Origin: JBDTGE01 sp050742975
GTDB taxonomy: Bacteria; Actinomycetota; Actinomycetes; Mycobacteriales; Jatrophihabitantaceae
Direction of reading: 5' to 3'
DNA: 6,753 nt
Assembly (NCBI GenBank): GCA_050742975.1
Contig: JBOGDQ010000288.1
Coordinates: forward strand, 1-6,753
Below the pieces are notes generated by a model. That model did not search any database, had not been told where the DNA came from, and saw only the letters and a list, made by a program, of their open reading frames with translations. Shown piece by piece: positions 1 to 6,753 of this stretch; position 1 is the stretch's first letter; each line of letters starts with the position of its first letter. Position numbers and translations under genes: made by a program.

Positions 1-1068
1 CGGCTCGGCTGACGCGGCTGGCGCGGCCGGCGCGGCGGGCTCGGCCGGCTCGACTGGCGCGGCCCGAGAGGGAGCTGGCGGTGTTGCTTGCGCCGGCGGC
101 AGGAACGGCGCCGGTTGGACGAACGGCTCGGGCTTGGCCGGCTGGGCCTGGACCGGCGGCACCGGCGGCACCGGGGGCTCAGCCATCGTGGGCGGCGCGG
201 GCTCCCGTCCGGGCCGCGCCGGCACCTCGGCGGACGCAGGCTCGTCGATCACGACCGCGTCCTCGACGTCCGGCCCGCGGTCGACGTCCAGCCCGCGCTG
301 TACCGGTGACTCATGCGGCTCAGGGTGTTCCGGCGGCTCGGGCGGGAGGATCCGCGCCTGGACGAACGGGCGCACCGTCGAGGCGAGCCGATCGGAGCCC
401 GACGACGACTGCGACGACTGCGAGGACTGCGCCGTCTGGACGGATTGGACCGACTGGACCGAGTGGGACTGGGTCTCGAGCACGTGGGAGGACGTGATGC
501 GGGTGACCGGCGCCGACGAGTGCCCGGGCTCGCCGAACAGGCGGGCGCCCTTGAGCTGGTTGACCTCGCGCTTGATCGCTTCGATGTCCGAACCGATCAC
601 GCGGGTGGTCTCGATCCGTTCGAGCCGCAGCTGGCCGCCGACCTTGTCCAGCAGCTCGGTACGCAGCGAGGAGACCTCGTCCCGCAAGGCAGACATCTCG
701 CGGGACATCGAGGCTTGCAGCTCGCGGCGCAGCATGTGCTCCAGGCGCGCCTCGAAATGCCGGCGGGCGGCGGCGTCATCGGCCCGCTCGAGTTCGGACC
801 CGCCGCGTGCCGCCAGCTCCTGGCCGGCCGCTGCGCCGGCTTCTGCGCGGGACGGGTGGCGCGTGCCGAACACGGAGAACGCGCCCAGCAGCAGCCCCCA
901 CAGCCCGAGCAGCACCCCGATCTCGATCCGCTTGGGGGACGTCGTGCTGGTGGCGATCAACCACACCGCGACGGCACCCAGGATCACCGCGAGCGAGAAG
1001 CCCAGGCCACGCAGTACCGAATTCCTTCGGGCGTGGGAGCCTTCTCTGCCGACGGGAGGGGATGGCAC
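1..1068 (-). CDS. DUF6779-like membrane-anchored coiled-coil protein, 3' end off window
   Basis: Open for 356 codons from a GTG at 1068 to the left edge with no stop, so the C-terminus is missing. An in-frame TAA lies four codons upstream and no other start is available before the membrane segments. No clear Shine-Dalgarno is seen. Residues 17-40 and 51-70 are hydrophobic and look like a two-helix membrane hairpin. Residues about 85-175 are charged and heptad-like, probably coiled coil, and include the segment GGQLRLERIETTRVIGSDIE (about 143-162), which I recall as conserved in the actinobacterial family next to folK/DUF3180 (Rv3604c position). Residues 203-225 are a Ser/Gln/Val repeat. From about 240 on the chain is Pro/Ala/Glu-rich and probably disordered. 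The function is unknown. Position suggests co-transcription with the fol genes after a 51-nt gap. The family name is from memory of motif and synteny, not a search. Confidence 0.8.
   Translation of the reverse strand, partial: MPSPPVGREGSHARRNSVLRGLGFSLAVILGAVAVWLIATSTTSPKRIEIGVLLGLWGLLLGAFSVFGTRHPSRAEAGAAAGQELAARGGSELERADDAAARRHFEARLEHMLRRELQASMSREMSALRDEVSSLRTELLDKVGGQLRLERIETTRVIGSDIEAIKREVNQLKGARLFGEPGHSSAPVTRITSSHVLETQSHSVQSVQSVQTAQSSQSSQSSSGSDRLASTVRPFVQARILPPEPPEHPEPHESPVQRGLDVDRGPDVEDAVVIDEPASAEVPARPGREPAPPTMAEPPVPPVPPVQAQPAKPEPFVQPAPFLPPAQATPPAPSRAAPVEPAEPAAPAAPAASAEP
400..462 (-). repeat. Ser/Gln-rich codon repeat inside the DUF6779-like gene
   Basis: The stretch encodes residues 203-223. 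Three SVQ units are followed by TAQ and then SSQ units ending in serines. At the DNA level it is a run of similar triplets (gtc-cag-tcg type, then tcg-cag-tcg). It is a low-complexity linker between the coiled coil and the Pro-rich tail. It may vary in copy number between strains, which is inference. Confidence 0.7.
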
Positions 1069-1095
1069 CGCACCAGCTTAGACGGGTGTCGCAAG

Positions 1096-1111
1096 GTGCC
1101 CGCCAGGGCAC
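1096..1111 (-). other. Small hairpin between the DUF3180 and DUF6779 genes
   Basis: GTGCCC and GGGCAC form a perfect 6-bp inverted repeat around a 4-nt loop in the 51-nt gap, just after the TAG stop of the DUF3180 gene (1120). No T-run follows on the minus strand, so it is not a normal intrinsic terminator. It could pause transcription, protect an mRNA end, or occur by chance in GC-rich DNA. Confidence 0.35.
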
Positions 1112-1119
1112 AGAGCGCG

Positions 1120-1608
1120 CTACCGGCCGCGGTCCCCCGGGTTGCGCTCGTCGTTGTTCGGATCGATGCCGGCCCGTTCCAGCAGCAGGCCGCCGACCAC
1201 CGCGAGCACAGCGGACCCGAGCAGCAGCGCCGAGACCCGCGCGTCGTGCGCCGCAGCGCTGACCGTTCCCGAGTCGGGCAGCAGCCGGGCGAGCAGGGCG
1301 ACGGCGGCGCCGGCAACCCCCGCGCCGACCAGCGAGGACGCCTTTCCCAGCGCGACGCAGCGGGCGATGACGATAGCGGCCATCGGCCTCGCATCCGGGT
1401 CATGACGCACGGCCGCGCGCACGCGACGCGCCGCGACGATCTCGGCCACCGCGAGCACGGCCAGCGGCGCCGGCGCCAACCAGCCCAGCGGCGGCAGTGA
1501 CGCCCACGTCACGCGCAGCAGCACGTACGCGGCGACGCCGATGACGATGAACGGGACCGCGAGGTCCACCGGACCCGTGCTCCGCAGCCGCGGTGGAGGA
1601 GTGCTCAT
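1120..1608 (-). CDS. DUF3180 domain-containing membrane protein
   Basis: The product is 162 aa, starting at an ATG at 1608 that overlaps the folK stop as ATGA. It has four probable membrane segments (about residues 17-34, 43-61, 90-110 and 126-145). Between the second and third is a basic stretch, ARRVRAAVRHD, followed by an alanine/valine helix with RCVALGKASSLVGAGVAG. The basic loop and the LGKAS-type third helix match my memory of DUF3180 proteins, which sit directly after folK in many actinobacteria (Rv3605c in M. tuberculosis). The length is usual for the family. The tail is short, hydrophilic and rich in Asp, Asn and Arg. It should be an inner-membrane protein. The biochemical role is unknown, and its constant linkage to folate genes suggests, without proving, a related function or simple co-expression. 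It ends with TAG. Confidence 0.85.
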   Translation of the reverse strand: MSTPPPRLRSTGPVDLAVPFIVIGVAAYVLLRVTWASLPPLGWLAPAPLAVLAVAEIVAARRVRAAVRHDPDARPMAAIVIARCVALGKASSLVGAGVAGAAVALLARLLPDSGTVSAAAHDARVSALLLGSAVLAVVGGLLLERAGIDPNNDERNPGDRGR

Positions 1609-2096
1609 CGCAGCTCCAGGTCCGGACGCGGGCGGATCGCGGCCACCTCGTCCGGCGGCAGCGCGGCCAGCAGCCCGGCCACCGCCTGTCCGCCTAGCTC
1701 GGCACCCGGCTGCACGTCTAGCCACGGCACGAGGACGAACGCACGCTCGGCCGCACGCGGATGGGGCAGCGTCAGCACCGGATCTGCGCTGACCAGCCCG
1801 TCGACGTCCACCACGTCCACGTCCAGCGTCCGCGGTCCCCAGCGCACGTCGCGTGTACGGCCGGCCCGCTGCTCGGCCTGCTGGGCGCGCTCGAGCCAGG
1901 CCTGCGGCGAGGCGGACGGATCGGCGACCACGACGACGGCGTTGAGGTAGTCCTCCTGCGGGACCGGTCCCCACGGCGGCGTCTGGTACACCGGCGACAC
2001 GGCAGCCAGCCACGGGCGCACCGAGTCGAGCGCGCACTGCAGCTGCGCCAACCGGTCGCCCTGGTTGGAACCGACGGAATAGACGCAGGTGCTCAA
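1605..2096 (-). CDS. folK: 2-amino-4-hydroxy-6-hydroxymethyldihydropteridine diphosphokinase (HPPK)
   Basis: The product is 163 aa. FolK transfers pyrophosphate from ATP to 6-hydroxymethyl-7,8-dihydropterin, giving the substrate of FolP. Visible family motifs are GSNQGD near the N-terminus (residues 9-14, usual form GSNLGD), SPVYQTPPWG (34-43), YLNAVV (50-55), RWGPRTLDVDV (85-95) with the two Mg-binding aspartates D92 and D94, and LPHPRAAERAFVLVPW (110-125). The chosen start is the TTG at 2096, which shares bases with the folB stop (TTGA) and places the GSN motif eight residues in, as in other HPPKs. The frame stays open far upstream, but that part is a shadow of folB. No ATG or GTG lies close to the domain start. 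It overlaps the next gene by ATGA. The assignment is secure and only the start codon is inferred. Confidence 0.95.
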   Translation of the reverse strand: MSTCVYSVGSNQGDRLAQLQCALDSVRPWLAAVSPVYQTPPWGPVPQEDYLNAVVVVADPSASPQAWLERAQQAEQRAGRTRDVRWGPRTLDVDVVDVDGLVSADPVLTLPHPRAAERAFVLVPWLDVQPGAELGGQAVAGLLAALPPDEVAAIRPRPDLELR

Positions 2097-2458
2097 GGCC
2101 GCTGGCGCCTGATCGTGACGGCGACGTCGCCGAACGCGAGCGGGATCGGCGCCTGTGGCTTGTGCACGGTGACGGTCGTGGCGCTGACCCGGCTGTCCTG
2201 CAGGCACGCGTCGGCCAGCCGGGCGACGAGCCGCTCCAGCAGGTTCACCGGCTCGCCCTCGACGACCGCGGCCAGCCGCTGCGCCAGCGCGCCGTAGTCG
2301 ACGGTGTCGGCCAGCTCGTCCGATGCCGCGGCCACGCCGGTGTCCAGCTCCAGCACGACGTCGACTACGAAGTCCTGGCCGTCGCGCCGCTCGAAGTCGA
2401 ACACGCCGTGGTGGCCGCGCACTCGCAGCCCGGTCAGCGAGATCCGGTCCGCCGTCAT
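2093..2458 (-). CDS. folB: Dihydroneopterin aldolase (DHNA)
   Basis: The product is 121 aa, the normal length for a cytoplasmic DHNA. It converts 7,8-dihydroneopterin to 6-hydroxymethyl-7,8-dihydropterin and glycolaldehyde. Seen in order: GLRVRGHHGVFDFER (10-24) with the conserved glutamate at 23, a VDYGAL motif (53-58) with Tyr55, NLLERL (72-77) with the pterin-anchoring Glu75, and VTVHKPQAPI (96-105) with Lys100. These match the S. aureus DHNA active-site residues E22, Y54, E74 and K100 within one position. The ATG at 2458 overlaps the folP TGA as ATGA, and its own TGA overlaps the folK TTG start, so translation is probably coupled on both sides. No missing residue or frame problem was seen. 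Confidence 0.96.
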   Translation of the reverse strand: MTADRISLTGLRVRGHHGVFDFERRDGQDFVVDVVLELDTGVAAASDELADTVDYGALAQRLAAVVEGEPVNLLERLVARLADACLQDSRVSATTVTVHKPQAPIPLAFGDVAVTIRRQRP

Positions 2459-3438
2459 CGGTTTGCACCTGTATCCGGCGCTCTACTGGCCCCGCCTGAG
2501 CCGATTGCGGGTGCAAACCCGCGGGTGGCGGACGCGTTCGTCAAGGCCGCGATGGCCAGCGCGGCGTCGGCGGACGGGCGTACGTCGTGCACGCGCACCC
2601 CCCAGACACCGTGCAGCGCCGAATATGCAGTGAGCGCGGTCGTCGCGTCCTCGCGCTCGCCCACCGGGCGCGGCACACCGTCCGGACCGGCCAGCAGCGC
2701 GCCCAGGAAGGACTTGCGCGAAGATGCGACCAGGACCGGCAGGCCAAGCGCCACGAACGAGTCGAGCGCGGCCAGCAGTGCCCAGTTGTGCGCGGCCGTC
2801 TTGGCGAAGCCGAGTCCGGGATCGACGACCAGCGCGCAACGGTCGACGCCGGCCGCCACCGCGTCGTCCACCCGGGCGGACAGCTCACGCAGCACCTCGG
2901 CGACCACATCGTCGTAGTGCGCCAGCTGCTGCATGGACGCGCTGTGCCCGCGCCAGTGCATCAGGATCCACGGGCAGCCGGCGTCGCGGACCACGCGCGC
3001 CATGTCCGGGTCGCCTAGCCCGCCGGACACGTCGTTCACCACGGTTGCGCCGGCGTCCAGCGCAGCCGCCGCTACCGACGCGCGATAGGTGTCGACGCTG
3101 AGCGTGAGCCCCTCGGCCGCCAGCTCCTTGATCACCGGGAGCACGCGGCGCGACTCCTCCTCGGCGTCGATGCGCTGTGCACCGGGCCGGGTCGACTCGC
3201 CGCCGACGTCGATGAGATCGGCGCCCTCTTCGCGCATGTCGCGCGCGTGCGCCAGCGCGTCCTCGAGCGAGGTGTACCGCCCGCCGTCGGAGAACGAGTC
3301 CGGCGTCACGTTCAGGACGCCCACGATCGAGATCCGGTCCTCATTCATCGGCAGGCGCACCTCGGGTGCAACCCTCCGGGCCGCACTCTCGGCGCGCGGC
3401 ACCCTCGGCGCGCCGAGTCTCTTCGCGCGAGCGCTCAT
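2455..3438 (-). CDS. folP: Dihydropteroate synthase (DHPS)
   Basis: The product is 327 aa from the ATG at 3438. FolP condenses 6-hydroxymethyl-dihydropterin diphosphate with p-aminobenzoate to form dihydropteroate and is the sulfonamide target. It has TIM-barrel DHPS motifs: GVLNVTPDSFSDGG (40-53), DVGGESTRPGAQ (77-88), SVDTYRA (114-120), NDVSGG (135-140), ILMHWRG (158-164), VDPGLGFAKT (205-214), SSRKSFLGALL (239-249) and VRVHDVRPS (281-289). The last residues, from about 300, are a Gly/Ala/Ser-rich tail. The start is uncertain. ATG 3438 leaves only 10 nt after folE but has no Shine-Dalgarno and adds 30 Arg/Ala-rich residues not typical of the family. ATG 3348 (297 aa) begins eight residues before the conserved GVLNVTPDS and has a GAGG 11 nt upstream. 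Its stop overlaps folB by ATGA. It resembles M. tuberculosis FolP1 closely. Confidence 0.95.
   Translation of the reverse strand: MSARAKRLGAPRVPRAESAARRVAPEVRLPMNEDRISIVGVLNVTPDSFSDGGRYTSLEDALAHARDMREEGADLIDVGGESTRPGAQRIDAEEESRRVLPVIKELAAEGLTLSVDTYRASVAAAALDAGATVVNDVSGGLGDPDMARVVRDAGCPWILMHWRGHSASMQQLAHYDDVVAEVLRELSARVDDAVAAGVDRCALVVDPGLGFAKTAAHNWALLAALDSFVALGLPVLVASSRKSFLGALLAGPDGVPRPVGEREDATTALTAYSALHGVWGVRVHDVRPSADAALAIAALTNASATRGFAPAIGSGGASRAPDTGANR
3404..3417. repeat. 14-bp perfect palindrome between folE and the folP domain
   Basis: CTCGGCGCGCCGAG reads the same on both strands. Its first ten bases also occur as a direct copy at 3388-3397. It lies in the region that is either the first codons of folP or, if folP starts at 3348, a 100-nt folE-folP spacer. 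It could be a protein-binding site, an RNA hairpin, or chance in very GC-rich DNA. Confidence 0.5.
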
Positions 3439-3448
3439 CGCGTTGTGC

Positions 3449-4036
3449 TCATCGCAGGATCAGACTGAGGGCCTCGGCGCGGGTGCGCTGGTCCTCCTTG
3501 AAGATGCCGCGCACCGCGGAGGTCATCGTGCGCGAGCCCGGCTTGCGCACGCCCCGCATGGCCATGCAGAGGTGCTCGGCCTCCACGACGACGATCACGC
3601 CGCGCGGTTCGAGTCGGGCCATCACCGCGTCGGCGACCTGCGACGTCAGCCGCTCCTGAACCTGCGGCCGCCGCGCGTACAGATCGACCACCCTGGCCAG
3701 CTTGGACAGCCCGGTGATCCGACCGTCGTCGCCGGGTATGTAGCCGACCGCCGCCGAGCCGTGCCACGTGACGAGGTGGTGCTCGCAGGTCGAGTACACC
3801 GGGATGTCCTTCACCAGCACCAGCTCGTCGTGGTCTTCGTCGAACGTCGTCTCGAGCACCTCGTCGGGGTCGACGAAGAGCCCGCCGAAGATCTCCTCGT
3901 ACGCGCGGGCCACCCGGGCTGGAGTGGCCCGCAGGCCCTCGCGATCCGGGTCCTCGCCGACGGCGATCAGCAGCTCGCGGACGGCAGCTTCCGCGCGCGG
4001 CAGGTCCACCTGCCCCTTGGGGACCAGGTCGCTCAC
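3449..4036 (-). CDS. folE: GTP cyclohydrolase I
   Basis: The product is 195 aa, the usual size for type IA GTP cyclohydrolase I. It opens the GTP imidazole ring and rearranges the product to 7,8-dihydroneopterin triphosphate, the committed step of folate synthesis. It acts as a cytoplasmic homodecamer with one Zn per site. Zinc ligands are visible as Cys84 and His87 in YSTCEHHLV (81-89) and Cys157 in EHLCMAMRGV (154-163), with His86 matching the catalytic histidine. Other motifs are GLRATPARVA (34-43), VGYIPG (97-102), GLSKLARVVD (109-118), RRPQVQERLT (122-131) and GSRTMTSAVRG (167-177). The GTG at 4036 follows the ftsH stop by 4 nt and places about 12 residues before the domain. The frame stays open further upstream, but there it is a shadow of ftsH. 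No good Shine-Dalgarno is seen, so coupling to ftsH is likely. The folE-after-ftsH order is actinobacterial. Confidence 0.96.
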   Translation of the reverse strand: MSDLVPKGQVDLPRAEAAVRELLIAVGEDPDREGLRATPARVARAYEEIFGGLFVDPDEVLETTFDEDHDELVLVKDIPVYSTCEHHLVTWHGSAAVGYIPGDDGRITGLSKLARVVDLYARRPQVQERLTSQVADAVMARLEPRGVIVVVEAEHLCMAMRGVRKPGSRTMTSAVRGIFKEDQRTRAEALSLILR

Positions 4037-4040
4037 TGGC

Positions 4041-6086
<2,046 letters not shown>

Positions 6087-6094
6087 AGATCGAA

Positions 6095-6107
6095 GCCTTT
6101 CAAAGGC
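6095..6107. repeat. 13-nt palindrome overlapping the ftsH ribosome binding site
   Basis: GCCTTT and AAAGGC flank a single central base. The AAAGG that serves as the ftsH Shine-Dalgarno (minus strand, 6100 to 6096) forms one arm. A one-base loop is too tight for a simple RNA hairpin, so an operator-like DNA site or chance is more likely. Confidence 0.4.
6096..6100 (-). promoter_or_regulatory. Ribosome binding site of ftsH
   Basis: AAAGG on the minus strand lies nine bases before the GTG at 6086. This supports the GTG (protein beginning with a NSFGKNLALW-type sequence) over the in-frame upstream start at 6137, which would add 17 residues unlike any FtsH N-terminus. Confidence 0.6.
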
Positions 6108-6171
6108 ATGCAGCCCGTTCCTCCGGCATCCTACCACACCCCGAAGGCGGCGCGACCGCAGCCATCACCTG

Positions 6172-6199
6172 AAGATAAGATGTGCTCCGGATTAAACAA
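6172..6199 (-). promoter_or_regulatory. Weak candidate promoter for ftsH
   Basis: TTGTTT (-35-like, 6199 to 6194) and TATCTT (-10-like, 6177 to 6172) are separated by 16 bases on the minus strand, at the tilS stop codon, about 85 bases upstream of the ftsH start. A second -10-like TAGGAT lies at 6133-6128 without a good -35. Matches are partial. The rest of the 105-nt tilS-ftsH gap shows no terminator. Confidence 0.25.
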
Positions 6200-6753
6200 C
6201 TGTAAAGCCTAACGGACCAAGGCTGCGCGATGGCCGGAATGTGATTTGTGCAATGCCCAGGGATCGCGCAGCCTCTCGCGCCCAGCCAAGGATAGGAACC
6301 TCGGCCAAACCCTGGGGATCGCGCAAGGCGGGAAGGCTCGACCGGACAGCGCCGGGCAGCAGCCTGAGCCGGCGCAAGGCGTCCGGCGAAAGCGCAGCGC
6401 GGTCGGACCCCAGCGCCCCCACCGTCACGCCGGCGGGACAGGAGGTTGCCGCCTCGACACGGAACCGGCCATCCCAGAGGACGGCTTTCGCGGGGGTCAT
6501 GCCGACGGGCCCGGCGGTCTCTGCCGGCTCCCTGCAAACGAGCACGCCCGCTCGTTCGGGGATCAACTGGCAGCCTCCGAGGGTACGACCGCCCCCGAGG
6601 TCATTCTCACGCACCGCTTGATAAAGCCGCTCGAGCCGCTCCAACCGCGGTGGATAGTCCGCGCCCCCGAGGGTCGCAAGCAGCGCCGCAAGCGCGCGCA
6701 GCCCAAGCTCCACCTCGGCGTGCCGCCGTACCGCGGCATCGAGCCAGGCAAAG
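6192..6753 (-). CDS. tilS: tRNA(Ile)-lysidine synthase TilS, C-terminal part only
   Basis: The last 186 residues are present. The 5' end is beyond the right edge, so the N-terminal PP-loop ATPase domain (SGGxDS) is not visible. TilS attaches lysine to C34 of the CAU-anticodon tRNA(Ile), changing its specificity from AUG to AUA codons. Seen here: a helical segment ending in LGGADYPPRLERLERLYQA, then GGRTLGGCQLIP (typical of the central/C-terminal region), AVLWDGRFRVEA, LPGAVRSSLPALRDPQGL and a terminal ITFRPSRSLGPLGFTVV type ending. This pattern (WDGRFRV, LPALRD, P-RPL-GFTVV) matches my memory of Rhodospirillales/Acetobacteraceae TilS rather than actinobacterial TilS, which lacks it. The frame is open through the edge (the first complete codon begins at 6752), and it ends at TAA 105 bases before ftsH. 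tilS followed directly by ftsH is the alphaproteobacterial order. Confidence 0.85.
   Translation of the reverse strand, partial: FAWLDAAVRRHAEVELGLRALAALLATLGGADYPPRLERLERLYQAVRENDLGGGRTLGGCQLIPERAGVLVCREPAETAGPVGMTPAKAVLWDGRFRVEAATSCPAGVTVGALGSDRAALSPDALRRLRLLPGAVRSSLPALRDPQGLAEVPILGWAREAARSLGIAQITFRPSRSLGPLGFTVV

Noticed and set aside
313..1500. 395-codon plus-strand open frame
   Set aside because: It lies opposite the DUF6779 and DUF3180 genes, is made of Arg/Gly/Gln-rich low-complexity sequence and has no recognisable domain. It is a typical GC-rich antisense shadow.
2097..2516. Longer folK form (303 aa) and longer DUF3180 form (start at 2037)
   Set aside because: Both extensions are shadows of the neighbouring folB and folK genes. 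Family length and motifs fit the TTG 2096 and ATG 1608 starts.
6087..6137. In-frame upstream start for ftsH adding 17 residues
   Set aside because: The added residues are not hydrophobic and do not resemble any FtsH N-terminus. The GTG at 6086 has a well-placed AAAGG and gives the family-typical start.
6100..6537. Search for hpt between tilS and ftsH
   Set aside because: The only minus-strand frame here overlaps tilS, is Arg-rich and lacks a phosphoribosyltransferase PRPP motif. hpt is absent, not hidden.

Overview
Every supported gene lies on the minus strand, so the window reads right to left as one co-directional block: 3' end of tilS, ftsH, folE, folP, folB, folK, a DUF3180 membrane protein, and a DUF6779-like membrane/coiled-coil protein that runs off the left edge. 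The DNA is GC-rich throughout. This is mostly conserved housekeeping sequence, and I see no sign of a new defence, mobile or biosynthetic system.

The two ends appear to come from different phyla. From about position 5370 down to 1, the C-terminal two thirds of ftsH and the order ftsH-folE-folP-folB-folK-DUF3180-DUF6779 are those of Actinomycetes (the M. tuberculosis ftsH-folE-folP1-folB-folK-Rv3605c-Rv3604c layout). From about 5420 up to 6753, the N-terminal third of FtsH and the TilS C-terminus look alphaproteobacterial (Rhodospirillales/Acetobacteraceae-like). tilS sits directly upstream of ftsH as in alphaproteobacteria, without the hpt gene that normally separates them in actinobacteria. 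The switch falls in an almost invariant part of the AAA+ domain, just after Walker A, and the reading frame stays open. The simplest explanation is a chimeric (metagenome-type) assembly joined across conserved ftsH sequence. A real inter-phylum recombination is possible but needs read-level proof.

The fol genes form a tight cluster for dihydropteroate synthesis. FolE makes dihydroneopterin triphosphate from GTP. FolB forms 6-hydroxymethyl-dihydropterin after dephosphorylation. FolK pyrophosphorylates that product, and FolP condenses it with p-aminobenzoate. Junctions are very tight: a 4-nt gap for ftsH/folE, ATGA overlap for folP/folB, TTGA overlap for folB/folK and ATGA overlap for folK/DUF3180. 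This suggests one transcript with translational coupling.

The only gaps are 105 nt (tilS-ftsH), 51 nt (DUF3180-DUF6779) and 10 nt, or 100 nt with the alternative folP start (folE-folP). No tRNA, rRNA, CRISPR array, insertion sequence or credible plus-strand gene was found.
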